Positions 11,574-23,702 of a stretch of DNA of 64,000 nt are shown piece by piece. The stretch covers positions 124,001 through 188,000 of the forward strand of contig WHUX01000033.1 in assembly GCA_015179025.1 (NCBI GenBank), written 5' to 3'. The position numbers and the translations under genes were made by a program. The DNA is from Terfezia claveryi. Its lineage: Eukaryota > Ascomycota > Pezizomycetes > Pezizales > Pezizaceae. The notes beneath the pieces are model-generated. The model saw only the letters and a list, made by a program, of their open reading frames with translations, was not told the origin of the DNA and searched no databases. Each line of letters starts with the position of its first letter. Within the stretch, counting starts at the first letter, position 1.

Positions 11574-12480
11574 GGGTTATGAGCCCGGACAGCTTCATCT
11601 GAGCTCAGCTTTAATTTCAGTTCTACGAGTCCCCATTTATACACGAGTTCCCTTTGTTTTTTTAAAAAAAAAGTTCATTAGTTATTCCTCTTGTTCAGTC
11701 CTTCCAGTTCTGCCCATCGGGGGTGAGGCTCAGTCAGGCTCCCAAGTCCTCGGCCAGTCCGTTAATGACAGCAGGGGGCCCCGCTCCGTTATATGTATTT
11801 AGTTCTTGCGTGGGATTGGCAGATTAACTTGCCTCTCCCTTGAATCCACCGGGCTTCCGTGTGGCTCCTCATAGCTCCACGTTGGAGCTGCATAGGAGTA
11901 TTAAGTATTTAAAAAAAAAAAAAAAAAAAAGAGCCCGGACAGCATCTATATACAATAGAATGTCTACAACCGGCAATACTAGTGAGGCAGACGTCGCCAC
12001 TGCACTCAGCAACAACCCCCAATCGTCTATCTCTACCTACGATCGAAAAGTCCCATCACTAAGGGTAAAGCTCAGTAGCAATACCAATTACCCCGAATGA
12101 ATTACGGCAATGAGGATACCCTATGCATGACCAAAGTGGGTACATATTGAGTATGGGATAGAATGGAAGGAAACTACTGAAAACCACCAACCAATTCCCA
12201 GAAGTGGGAAGACAGCAATGACTTTATTATGCTTACAATACTCAAAAAAATTGAAGCACAAGTTACAAGCTGAATAGAGACTATTAAGAAGGCTAGAGAT
12301 ATATCAAGTAAACTTAAAAAGGCATATAAAGACAAAACTATAATAGAATCTCATACTCTACTAGATAGTCTAAACCTGCAATTCAATACCAAACAAACAA
12401 ATACTAAAGAGCATATAAACAATACTGTACTATATGTCATACTATCTATGCTAAGTCGGGCTATGCCAATGCTATGCTAA
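11574..12480 (+). pseudogene. Decayed Copia gag fragment, split by a LINE copy
   Basis: GGTTATGAGCCC at about 11575 resembles the GGTTCTGAGCCC that follows the Copia 5' LTR at 27,058, so it may be a primer-binding site. After the LINE copy an ATG at about 11961 starts a frame that closes at about 12,098. Further on, a second frame reads DSNDFIMLTILKKIEAQV and KKARDISSKLKKAYKDK, the pattern of the UBN2 (Copia gag) domain, interrupted by stops. No integrase or reverse transcriptase follows. A short direct repeat (TGCTATGCTAAGTCGGGCTA) lies at about 12,448-12,490. Confidence 0.55.
11594..11930 (+). mobile_element. 5'-truncated LINE copy with 13-bp target duplication
   Basis: The 337-bp insert matches the 3' end of the LINE at 12,734-22,674 (GAATCCACCGG, GTGGCTCCTCATAG, GGAGTATTAAGTATTT) and ends in a run of about 20 A. 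GAGCCCGGACAGC at 11581-11593 is exactly repeated at 11931-11943, an unambiguous target-site duplication. Severe 5' truncation plus a poly-A tail is the standard outcome of target-primed reverse transcription. Confidence 0.93.
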
Positions 12481-12732
12481 GTCGGGCTATCTATACTAGC
12501 TACATTCCTCACACTCGGTATGGATGCCCTAAATCGTTACAATCTGATGGTTAGCACAACTCCTCGAAAGCGGAGATTGGCGTATGGGTCAGAATACTGT
12601 GCCGTCAAGCAGAAAACTATATAAGACAAGCTCTTCTTCTTCTGTGTGAGTTTGCATGTTAACCATAATTCTTACGTACATGCCCATCTATACATCTTCT
12701 TGAAGCAAACTACCACTTGTTGCTCTCTATCA

Positions 12733-13064
12733 ATTTTTTTTTTTTTTTAAATACTTAGTACTCCTATGCAGCCCCAATGGGGGGGCTATGAGGAGCCACA
12801 CGGAACTCCGGTGGATTCAAGGGTAAGGCCAGTTAATCGGCCAGACCCACGCGAAAAATATATACAAAGACAAAGAGGACTGTAAAAGAGAGGAGCGAGA
12901 CCCCATACTGTCATTAACGGACAAGCCGATGGCCCGAAGACCTGACTGAGCCTCGACCCCAACTTGAAAGATGAACTAAGATAAAAGACTGATGATGGGA
13001 CTACAAAAGGGATTCGTAAATGTTGGAACTGATATCAACGAAACTCATGAAAAGTGAGAGTGGG
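12733..13064 (-). other. LINE 3' UTR and poly-A tail
   Basis: Sequence after the ORF2 stop contains the 3' block found in the truncated copies at 11,594-11,930 and 45,816-45,977: GAATCCACCGG, GTGGCTCCTCATAG, GCATAGGAGTACTAAGTATTT and then A residues. Confidence 0.85.
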
Positions 13065-16000
13065 CTAAGTGAACTCCCGGAATAATAACCCGAAGAAGGC
13101 CTCCACGGCCTCGTATGTTTCCTCTTCCTCCTTTCTCCATTCAGGTTTGTCAATTTCCTCCCAACTGCTCTTCTCCCCTAACAGGACTCTCCGGGGTCGA
13201 TCAAAGCGTGGGCACTTGAAGACGATGTGCTCTCCAGTCTCAGAGGGGTGACCACATGCGCATTCTGCTGACTTGGCTTTGCCGATATGATGGAGCCAGC
13301 TTTTCTGTGGACCTCTGTTTGTACGTAGCCATGTATAGGCTAAGAGTGCCTGGCAGTCCCATTCTACCCTTCTCGTTCCATAACCTGCTTTCGTCCTTGC
13401 ATCCTTTTGTATGGCCTTAGAGAATGCACGTAGACCCCCTTCCGTTGCAGTGCACATGCTGCCGGTAAATTCCCCTAGGTGAGAGTTAAAGCATGCGGTC
13501 CGATCCGCCTTTTCATTGCCCGGGATACCCAAGTGGCCTCTGACCCATGCTATTTGGAGGTCCCTGTGTGGGTTCTTTACTAGCTTGCTCTTGATCTCTT
13601 TCTCGATGCCGGATCGGGGGGTAGGCCGGTGCTCATGTTGCAGACCGCTTGGATTGCTGCTTGCGAGTCTGAGAGAATCGTCAACATATCGGTTTCCTCT
13701 GTGCCTAGTGCTAGTTGCATTGCGAAAAGTTCGCCATCTGCTACCGTAGCGTGGTGTCCTAGGAAACCTCCGTAGTTCTCGGGGAGCCTCCTGTCCGGTC
13801 CTCACTGTACACTCCACTCGCTATTACTCCTTTCCGTCCGGTGCCGTCAGTGTAGCAAGTCCTCCAACCTTCCTCTAGGATGGCTCCTATTCCCGTTGCC
13901 CAGGGGATTAGGTTTTGGGATGATTTCGACTTGGGGTCCATGATTATTCTGTGGTTATATGGGAAGGGGGTTACGTCTTCCCTGTCGCCCCATGAGAGCT
14001 CTTCCATGGTTGCGCCGTTCAGGAAAAAGGCCTCGGAGATGGGTGTTCTTGCATGATGTAAATCGTTGCTCTGGTGCCAGGACGTGTCCTCTGTGACATA
14101 CGCTCTAATCTGTTTATCCCCCGTCCTGATAGCCCTGACTGCCCATGTGCGTCTCATGTCGTCCAACTTGTCCTGTACCATCCATCTTCGGGATGCCGAT
14201 CACCACCGGGATGCGGATCACCCGACTATTTATGCATTTTCAACGATTTCGAGCTCTATACATAATGAAATAAGCCCAGATTCTGGGATCGTCTTTGAGA
14301 TATATAGTACTTTGCAAAATAAAGTATCGCAGGCCCAAGGTATACTACACCTTAAATGATGCTGAGAGAAATACCGGGGATTACCGGGTAGGTTTAGCTA
14401 TAAGATATATGAATAGATGATGGCGGAGAAAGTTTCAATGATCAGAAATTACTGTTTCCACTTGGTACTTGTGGTTTGCGCTCACTATATATGCAATTTC
14501 ATATAATATACCCATACAGAAGGATCGGTCCGAAATGGTAGCTTAGCCGGGAATGCAAATGAAGCTACTTTTTGTTATAGCTCAACCAAACCAGGCCTAA
14601 TTCGAAAACCAGATAGGTCAAAAGCAAGCACATGGGTAGGAAAATACTCTCAGGTAGCTTATACAGGATATCTGAGCAGAACCGGGCAACATCATGCCCC
14701 CAAATGAAGGCCTAGAGAAGGTGCATAGAATATATTTACTATCATAATTCAATCAAACTAGGTCCAAATCAAATACCTAATGGCATGAAAGTATGCCAAT
14801 AGGCAGGCCTGTCAATTAGTACTCTACACATAATATCTGCTAAAAATTGAGTGAGGACATATCACTAATGAGCAGTTCAGTGGGAGGGCACATAAAATAT
14901 ATCTATGTTATAAGTTAATGAAACCAAGCCCAAATCAAGCAAATAATGGCTTATATGAATGCTTGTAGATACTAGACACTTGTATACATGCTATACAGTA
15001 GCTTTGACTTGACTAAAGTGAAGTCATCTTGTAAAGGCCTTTCTCGGAAACAGGCCAACAGGTGGTAGATTTTAGGATACCACTTTCAAGCAAGTACAGG
15101 ATCAGGTATTTAATATCTTAAAAGCATTAATGTATGGAGGGCAATCTTTTGAACCTATTGCACATATGATTTAGCCTAAATTGATGTAGCTTAGCATCAT
15201 AGCCTTTTTGGGAAGATATATAAAGTCTTAGTATATGTCAATCTCTATCTACCTAAAATATATATTTAGTTGCTGAGACAAGCTTGTCTGTTCTATTTAG
15301 CTATGTGTATTTGTTTGAGCTATGGGGCGATTGATCTGGGTCTAGTTTGGTTGAGCTATGACAAGAAATACCTTCATTTACATCTCTCGTGAAGCTACCA
15401 TTACGGACCGACCCTTCTGCATGGGCATATTATATGAAATTGCATATATAGTGAGTATAAACCACAAGTACTAAGTGGGAACAGTAATTTTTGATCATTG
15501 AAACCTTTTCCACTATCATCTATTCATATATCTTATAGCTAAACCTACCTGGTAATCCCCGGTATTTCTTTCAGCATCATTTAAGCTGTAGTGCACCTTG
15601 GACCTGTGATACTTAATTTTGCAAAGTCCTATATATTTCAAATACGATCCCAGAATCTGGGTCTATTTCGTTATGTATAGAGCTCGAAATCATCGAAAAT
15701 ACATAAATAGCCAGGTGATCCACATCCCAGTGGTGATCGACATCCCGAGGATGGATGGTAGAGGCTCTATATTGGCGATGTACCCCAGGGCTTGGTGGTT
15801 GCTGCCGTGAAACCCTCCTGTAATTTTCCGTAGCGCTTGGTATTCCAAACGTTGCATGAGTTCAAGGAGTTGGGGATGAGGTTTCCAAAGTTCTGCCCCC
15901 CAAGTGAAGGTGCTCCGTATGCAGCCGGTGTAGAGAGCTCTGAGAGCTACGGGGCTCATGCCTCCCCTTTGGTTTCCCAGGCCAGTGAGGACTCTAAGTA

Positions 16001-18356
16001 TGTTAGCTGCTTTGGATGTCCGCTGTTTTACATATGCTTTCCACGAAAAATTGCTGGCTACCGTAATACCCAGGGTTTTGCAGTACTTGATTTTGCCTTT
16101 GTTGTGGAAGTCCAGCCTTGATTCCTTGCTTGAGTCCCATTAGAGCTCGTCCTCCTGTGCTGCTTCCTCTAGTATTTTGTCTACTCTTTAGACCAGCTGG
16201 TTGTGTCTTCTGGTATTGAGACTGCTCACGATGAGGGGGTTGACGTCATCTATGTATGAGAACAGCTGGATGGGATATGGCTGACTTCTCGCCGGTGGTT
16301 GGTCATTACTGTCTCGTCGACTGTTAGATCTTGTTGTTGGTTTTCCGGAGGTCTTCTTGCTGTCGGATATCAGCAGGTTGCATGCCTGGTCCGCCTTATT
16401 CAGAGTGTGGCCTATGTAGATGAGCCATAGCACTGGTGATAATGGGCTACCCTGTGGGGCTCCTTGATCCATGTGTGCTTGGCCTCTAATCGATCCGTCC
16501 CATAGGATAGGGAACGACTGGGGTCTCAGGAACCTCTCTATAAACTATATGATCCTTCATGGCGTTTCCAGCTCCTGTAGGATTTGGATGAGTCTCTTGG
16601 TTCTTACGTTGTTAAAGGCCGATACTACGTCCTTCCCAGCAGCGTGGCTTTCTTTCCTTCTTTAATTGCCTTTTCCACTATCGAGATGGTAAGCATCATT
16701 GAGTCCATTGCCGACCGTCCTTTTCATGAGCCATATTGTAGGGGATGGAAGAGGTTCGTCATATTCTGGAGTTCGTTGGCTACTAGTTTCTCTGGGAGTT
16801 TGCCCACCGTGTTGGATAGGACGATTGGCCTCCATCCCTTTACCTCTGAATGATTTTTTCCTGGCTTTGGGATCATGATTATTGAGAGGTTTCTCCATGA
16901 GAGTGGGAGTGAGACTTTACCCTCTGCCGCTAAAGCTATATCATTAATTAAGCTTGTGCCTAGTGGTGTATTCTTGATTAGTTTGATAAGGCGGTAAGAA
17001 ATGAGGTCTGGTCCTGGAGCCGAGGAATTTGATGTCTTATTTAGAGCCTTCAGTACTTTGAGAATTGTATGTTGCTCTGCTGTTTGGTATCTGATAGGGG
17101 ACTCAACGATTGTCGAGGTGCCTGGTCTGGAAGATGCTTCTTTTGCTATTAAATGGTGTTTTTGGAAGGCTTGTAGCTTGTCTTGGTTACTTGAAAGTAA
17201 CTGGTTGTCCTTGTCAGTGAGGTCCCCCATAATCGGTATGAACTTGAAGGAGTCTCTAGCTATTCTTGCTATATCCTATGGGTGATGCTGACCTTGCTCC
17301 TCTAGAAACTTCTGCCAGCAAACTCTTTTCTTCTTCCTAATCAGCTTTTGGAGTCTTTTCCTCTCTTCCTTGTATTCTGCCTCGCTTTCTTTGCCTGCTC
17401 TCTGTGTCTTTTCTAGTTGTGCTTGCACTTCCTTATCCCACCATTTCTTGCTACATTTGGAGGCGGTTTTCTGGATTAGGTGGTTCTCTACTAGAGTGCA
17501 GAGAGATTGATATACTTCTCCGAAATAGGTAGGTTGGAACGCAGTCTCCTTGTCTTTTCCTTCCTTGTCCTTTTCCGTGTATTCATTCCACCAGTTCCAG
17601 TCGATGGTCATATACTTACTTGCGGGTCTCCGAGGTATGGGCTTTGATATATCCTGAGATGACTGAATGATCCGAGCCGATCCAAGATAGATGTGATGCT
17701 GACTGTGTCCAGGATATGTCATTTCCCTTAAATACTAGGTCTAGGAGACTCCTTCTACTTTTCCGTTGGAAAGTATATGCCTGATAGTGTACTTCTTAGG
17801 TAAGTTGGTTAGTGTTTGCCTATTCCTGTACTACATCCCCTCTGGTTGTTCTGTGGCTACCCCAGAGTGGGTGGTGTGCATTGAAGTCACCTAGGACGAG
17901 AGAGTGACTATTAATGGAAATTCTGTTGAGATCTGCTCTAAGGTCTGGAGGTAAGTCCTTTCCGTTGAGGTACACTCCTATTACTGTTGTAGAGCCTAAA
18001 TGTATACGGCTGATATGATGGTTGATATAGGAACTCGAAGCCTTGTAGTGTCTGATGGATACGTAGCCTGTGATTCTGCTGTGTTTGTAGAGTGTTGTGA
18101 TGCATTTGAAACTCGGGTGGTTTATTGTTCGGGCTCCCACTGGCATGTTGTATATAACCGGTTCCCCTACGAATACGATGTCGGCATTTTTGATACTTTC
18201 TAGAAATGAATGGGTATTAATCCCGCTGTTGTTCACATTGCAATATGCAACTAATATTTGGACTCTTCCTCTGTCTCTTCTAAATTTAAACCTTCCCCTG
18301 TCTACTCCATTTTCCTTACTTCCTTGCCTTTCTTTATCCTTATCTCCCCCTCTCTT
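13065..18356 (-). pseudogene. LINE ORF2: endonuclease, RT, RNase H (broken)
   Basis: The frame opens after TAG near 18,359 and reads an APE-type endonuclease with EPVIYN (catalytic Glu) and GDFNAHHPLWG near 17,890. The reverse transcriptase follows (17,230-about 16,180) with RPIVLSNTVGK, GAPQGSPLSPVLW and the catalytic FSYIDD at about 16,256. The fingers-thumb part continues to 15,760, then the frame resumes after the nested element at 14,177. RNase H shows CYTDGTGRKG near 13,850. The C-terminus has the Cys/His cluster CACGHPSETGEH ending KCPRF. Several frame changes (near 17,820, 17,000-16,500 and 13,800) and stops show it is dead. No in-frame ATG is seen at the very start. Confidence 0.88.
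14178..15758. mobile_element. Non-autonomous DNA transposon with about 420-bp TIRs
   Basis: The segment 14,178 to about 14,605 is an imperfect reverse complement of about 15,335-15,758, both ends starting CCATCCATC. TA flanks it on both sides (14,176-14,177 and 15,759-15,760). Removing the element with one TA restores the LINE ORF2 frame reading NIEPL-QDKLDD, which fixes the boundaries. No ORF inside encodes a transposase. TA target choice suggests mobilisation by a Tc1/mariner-superfamily enzyme. Internal sub-repeats occur at 14,745 and 14,925 (TCAAxxAAACxAGGxCC-like). Confidence 0.88.
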
Positions 18357-18372
18357 CTAGAAGCTTGTGGGC

Positions 18373-21300
18373 CTAGTATTCATTGAGGTGGCGGTTTCTC
18401 TTGCGGGCTATGGGGAAGTGTCTCCAGTTTCCAAGTCTTCTATTCTTATGCTCCTTGACCTTGTTTCCGTATTTCTCGTCGTTGATACGGTGGTAGCAGT
18501 CTTCTGCTTTGTGATTGCTCTTCTCACAGTAGGTGCAGTGGACCTCATTGGGGATTGGCTGCGGGCTATGTGTGGGACGCGGTTCCGAGACTGTATGCTT
18601 GAGGGTATTGATGTAGTAGGCTTTGTCTTTGTGTCATTCATAGATGAAGGCTTTCAAATTCAGACCTGGGATGGGGATAGGAAGTGGGTAGTCCAGTTTG
18701 GCTAAGTCGCTCCTGTATACCATGAACCTGAGAGAGCAGGTCTTGCTTTCATAGCTGTCACCTCTATGCTTGTTTCTTATGAGCCATTTGGGGGACCGGA
18801 CTGCTAAAGTGAGACCTATAGCACGTCCGATTTCGACTGCCCTGTCGTAGGCCTCTTCCCCCTTTCTTCCTGAGAGGCCAGGTACTACTAACTCGATAGT
18901 TTCTCGGTTTATAGACACCACCTTGTCATCTGGTTCTTGAACCCCTGTTGGGTATAGTTCCTTCCTCAAGGTGGCCACTGAGTGGATAATATCTTCCTTT
19001 GACATGTCCGCTAGGTGTGTGATGGTGATATCTCTTTTGAACGGGTAAGATCTGAAGCCCTCGACATGGACTGCCTTGATTTTGCCCTGGACTACTCTAT
19101 CTGATTTAATATTGAAGCACTGGAGGAGCCTGTTTGCCCAGTCGTTTCCATTTGGTAGTCTCGTACATTTGCCGATTAAAACGTGGCTGCTTGTGTCCGA
19201 ATGATGTATGACGCAGATGTCGGAGCACTTGGTTGGAGTTGTGCCTTCTTGAGGGTAGACCCTTTTTGCCTTCTGTTCGACTGTCGCATTTTGGCTGGTT
19301 GGCTTGGTAGATGTAGCTTCCGAAGTCTTGGGAGTGGTTGGCTTAGTGGATGTAGCCTTCCATGATTCAAAGCATGCTGAGTGTTCTGTCATTCTATTGT
19401 TGTGGTCCTGGACATCTGCGGGTGATGGTGGTATGTATTTCTGGGTAGGGTTGCAGCCTCTAAGCCTGGGTAGTGGTATGCCCTCCTTGCATACGTATGT
19501 AATGACCTTTTCATTTCTTGAGAAGGTTGTGAGCAGGCTTTCATCTTTCCTGTAATGTGCCTCTGATACTTCTGCTTCAACCAGTTGCTGGAATTCCTCG
19601 TCTCCCGCTGTAGTCTCCGCATCTGAGTCATATTCCTATAATTCTTTCTTTACTCTGCTTACTTTCTTCATATACAATGGGGACCTCTTCCTGTCTTTCA
19701 GCACCTTGTCCAGGCAGTCAATTAGTGCTATCCTAGCTACCCGATTGGCTGCCTTCCTCAAGTGGAGCTCTCGTTCCTCAGTTAAGGTGTCAGTTGCGTT
19801 GTCTTCTGAATCATCTGACTCCGAGTACCAGTCCAGCTTAATGTGTCTCGTGGCCGATAATCGTAGGGACAGATTCATATTTTCGGTTAGCACTGTTGTT
19901 GGTAGTGGGATGAAGGCAGATGGGGGGTTGAGTGTTGCCACTAGTCGATGTCTGCTCGAGTGGACATTTCTCAAGTCCCTTTCCTTCCCCTTTGATTCAG
20001 CCATCACTCTTGCTTCTGCTTTCTGATGATTTTCTTTATATGTGGCTTGGGCTTTCATCCTCTTGGTTTCTGAATTTACTGTCTCCTCCCTGAGGGTATC
20101 GAGTTGGTTTTCATCGCAGGCCTTGTCGCCATACCGTATTGGGGTGTCCGTACCTGGCTTTGGTGAGATACTTCCTGGTACTGGGGTCGGCTCATATGAT
20201 GGTATTTCTGATGGGAGTAGTGATAGGATGGCTTTTTGCTTAGAGTCCTTTAGTTTTACCTCTTCTTTTCCTGGGTTTTTGGAGTCGCCGGTCCCTTCCT
20301 TTCTCTTTTTCCCCCTTTGGGATTTTGGGAGGGTTCTAGAGGGGGTGGCTACTTCATGTTCAGCTTTGGCCCTGACGTTGGTGCCTGGTAGTGGCACTCC
20401 AGCTGGCATCTTTTGGTTTGTCTTCCTTTCCCCTGTCAGTTTGTTGGTGTCTGGTAGTGCAGCTATTAATAGGACCTTAGCTCCTCCGCATTCTGGTATG
20501 GGACCGTCATGCTGATGCTTGCTGCAGTTGAGAGGGGGGTCCTTGGTATCTTTGTTGCAGACGGTGGCATTGCCTGACATTGATGAATCCTCCTTTATGG
20601 ATGCCGAGATAGTGCCGGCAGGAAGAGGAAGAGCTGGTTCTGGGGAGGTTAGTGGTGGTGAAGTGGGGCTAGGGGTGTCTTGAATGTTGCTGAGGTCTAT
20701 AACCTCCGTGGTGGCTTCGGGGGGTGCCGCTGGGACTGCCTCTGCTGATAGGGGGGGAAGGGGGAGGGCTGGTTCGATACTAGCAGGTGTGCATCGCGTG
20801 TGTTGCCTGAATGCTGATACTGTTGAATGGAAGCCTGGTGGTAATGGGTAACCTGATGCTGGCTGGGGTGTTGGCGTCGGTGGTGAATCTTTACGTGGTG
20901 AAGCCCACCATCCTGGCTGGCTGGCTCTGAGTGGGTGGCTTCCTGATGCTTCTAAGGCTCTCTTAATAGACTGGATATCTATGTGAAGTTTACCAATTGC
21001 ATCGAAGATCGTTAACCTATCTTCTGAGTCCTTTTTCCTGCAAGCCTCCCCTTCTTCCCTAGTGGCGGCTGTCGATAAGTTAATAGAGTTGATGGCGGAC
21101 AAAACACTCTCCCGCATGAGGACTAATTCTGTGCCTTGGGCTCTCATGTGTTCGTTGAACGCTTTTGTGAGGTTGGTGTACGAGTCCTTTATTTCCTCTT
21201 GGACTGCTGCCAGCTCAAGCATGCTCTTCCTCGATTCTGCCCTTTGGACTTCGAACTGCCCCATTACGTCATTGGCGATATTGACAAGGACTGCGCTGTG

Positions 21301-22044
21301 TTCTTCTGTCTTCTTCCTTTCTTTCTCGATTGACTCTGTTATTTGTGTGACACCATTATTAACTACCTTGTGGACTAGGATCTCCATTTGGTCAAAACAG
21401 TCCCCTTCCAGAGCCGATCTGCTATCCCAGTTGACAATGGACGTGTCTAATGCGTTTGACCTGTGTCCAGAGTCGACACTCTCGTCTAACGCCTCATTCC
21501 TGAACTAGTGGAAGGATGAATTGTCGTTGGCATATCCTTCTGTATTTAACTCTGGGCAGTCCTGAAATATCGTCTCTGTGTCTTCGTCTCTGGTGGCGGA
21601 GTCTTCGTCTTGGGAGTCGGGTATCTCGCCAAGGCCTAGGTATCGTGCGTCTTCTTCTATCGTGGTTGGGGAGAGGGGTTGGGGACGAGCTGGGATTGTT
21701 GTGTTATCGGAACCCATATCTGAGTCCGAATTGCTGTCTGTGTCTGGTTTTGGGCCCGTTCGCTGCCCGATGGAGAGGCCTGGATGGTTGCGTACAGTGA
21801 TCGATTCACAGATTTGCTCCCCTACTGGGTCGATGGCTAGGACGGCGACATCTGGGTCGAGGAAGGCCTCATAAATTTCATCCACAGACCCTTCTCTCGT
21901 GAACTCTGGGAGAATATCTGGACTCGTCTCTAGGATCTCGTGGCCTCTGGCTATTGCACGGTCTACACTTTCCGGCTGAATTGCTGCCGCTCCAAAAGTA
22001 CTATAACTGTTAAGAGTTCTGTATGCGGTGCCTTTGATTATCAC
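18373..22044 (-). pseudogene. LINE ORF1 (gag-like), three in-frame stops
   Basis: From ATG at 22,044 a single frame runs to TAG at 18,375-18,373 (about 1,222 codons), broken only by TAG at 21,507-21,505, TAG at 19,638-19,636 and TGA at 18,636-18,634. Each fits a CAG or CGA codon changed by C-to-T. The N-terminal third is acidic and Ser-rich, followed by coiled-coil and Pro/Ser-rich linkers, then a conserved C-terminal block. After the TGA a CCHC knuckle CTYCEKSNHKAEDC appears, typical of the nucleic-acid binding part of LINE ORF1. ORF2's frame opens within about 15 bp downstream, suggesting coupled translation. Confidence 0.85.
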
Positions 22045-22193
22045 AACGAGGCGTCCGCTGTCTCTTCAACCTGGGGTGACCGGATGGAACATGCGCCTTG
22101 GGGCCATGTTCGGACCGTTATGGGTTGCCAGGTGAAACTATACCCTAGAAGCGTGGTATGGTTTGGAGATCACGTGGCGACTTCAGCGGGGTA

Positions 22194-22256
22194 TTATGAC
22201 GGCGGGGTGTTATGACGGCGTGATGTTATGACGAAGGGTTATGACGGCGGGGTTGT
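22194..22256 (-). repeat. Short tandem repeats in the LINE 5' UTR
   Basis: Four imperfect copies of a 16-18-bp unit (TTATGACGGCGGGG on the plus strand) lie about 150 bp upstream of the ORF1 start. Short repeats in LINE 5' UTRs can hold promoter elements, but that role is only inferred here. Confidence 0.6.
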
Positions 22257-22687
22257 GGCAGTGAAACTTGTGAGTGGCAGTGAGTCTTGTGACGGGTGTC
22301 GTGACCGTACTCGTCAGCCAGGCAGTGGCGCCGGAATGGTGTGTTGCTGTTGGTCCTTATTGGTCGGGCAGTGGTGTGGGAGTTATCAAATCCCTGATAG
22401 GCTCTTGAAGGTGTGATCGGGCAGTGTCGCTCGACGTGGCAAACACGCTGAGATACAGTGTGGGCCAGAAGAGTTGCAGGTTATTGTGGGAATTAATAAC
22501 TTAAAGGACGGGGGAAAGTATGAAGATGGGGACTTGGAGATGTGAAACTGGGATATGTTGTGCTCTATGTCGAGCTCTCTTGGATGAACTTGTTTTGGTG
22601 CCCGGGGGCCTTCTGTGTGCAGAGATACGGACGAATCCGCACTTTTGAACTTGTGGTTGAGGCGGGAACTGATGTGCTCTCTATCAA

Positions 22688-23702
22688 GAAGGTACATTAA
22701 GCTATTATCTACCCTTTCCCATGCCTTATGCCCTTGATCAATCCCTTTCACCAACTGCCTCCTAACTGAGACCAGAATCACTTCGACAACCGGCGAGATC
22801 TAACCGCAGCGCGAAAACCACCTACAACCCGTGCTGAAATAACATTGTTCTCCCTCCGGCAGAAAATCTATCGAGCAGTGTTTGTCTTGGTGGCAAGGCT
22901 GCGTAAAGCCGGGCAGGGCAATATAGACTCCAAGATTACTGCCCAAAGGATCGGCCACATCGGAACAAGCCGCAATACATAGTTGCCGGGGTACAGCGGG
23001 GCCGGGGTGCTGCCGCTAAGGGACGACGGCGGAAGCTGGGGAAACGCCAAGGAGGGCTTAGGTTAATTCGTCCTCATTGGGCAGGAGCCGGTGAGAGTGA
23101 AGACGAAGAAGAGGACAGGAGCTCACGAGGGGCTTGCCAGGGAATCGACCAGGAGCAACACCCCAGCTTGATACGCCGATTGAGGCATACCATCAATGAA
23201 GAACAGGATGAAGAGGAAAGATTGGCGGGGAAGCATTAAGTGGGCAAGCATTGGGTCTCGGCATTCGTGGAGAAGCCCTGAGTGAGATAGCCTTCGGTGC
23301 GGACGATGTGGATGGTAGTGAGATTTCTCGGCCCTTGGCTTAAGTTGATCCTGAAATGGGGAACCACACAAATAGCGAGGATATAAGACAAACAATCAAT
23401 GTGGATGAGGACACTCCCAGCGCCAATTTGTTGATGTCTTCTAGTATTGCTTCCGGCTGGCTAAGCACCCAACTCCAGGAGGCACAGGATGCGATGGTGG
23501 GTGATATAGTCCATGGGATAGTTGACAAAAACACAGCTACATCTGAACTGGATGTCGAAGGGGATGTTGTAATGGAGAACTATGGGGGAAAAGACTGGAG
23601 AATACAGAAAACCATAGCCACAACTTTTTCGGAATGGTTCCTACTTTGTCAACCCTATTATTCGAGCTTTATACAAGGTCTTGAGGATCAAGTATACTGT
23701 AT
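22688..23702 (+). pseudogene. Remnant of an unidentified gene
   Basis: Between the LINE and the pogo element several plus-strand stretches have coding character but are in different frames: TTRAEITLFSLRQKIYRAV near 22,825, an acidic segment near 23,090, and an ORF at 23,356-23,727 with EDTPSANLLMSSSIASGWL. Interruptions prevent a gene model. It could be a host gene broken by the insertions or another element's gag. I do not recognise it. Confidence 0.35.

Larger units (their letters stand above)
12734..22674 (-). mobile_element. Tad1-like LINE, near full length, minus strand
   Basis: The element runs from its 5' end at 22,674 to a poly-A tail (plus-strand T run after 12,734). TGCTCTCTATCAA at 12721-12733 is repeated exactly at 22675-22687 as the target-site duplication. 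After subtracting the nested element at 14,178-15,758 the LINE is about 8.36 kb, with a 5' UTR, ORF1 (gag-like, CCHC knuckle) and ORF2 (endonuclease, reverse transcriptase, RNase H, terminal Cys/His motif). This domain order is that of the fungal Tad1 group. Stops and frameshifts make it non-autonomous now. Confidence 0.92.

Noticed and set aside
19636..21800. Plus-strand ORFs of 90-157 codons within the LINE
   Set aside because: Antisense to ORF1, whose frame is supported by continuity and a CCHC knuckle.
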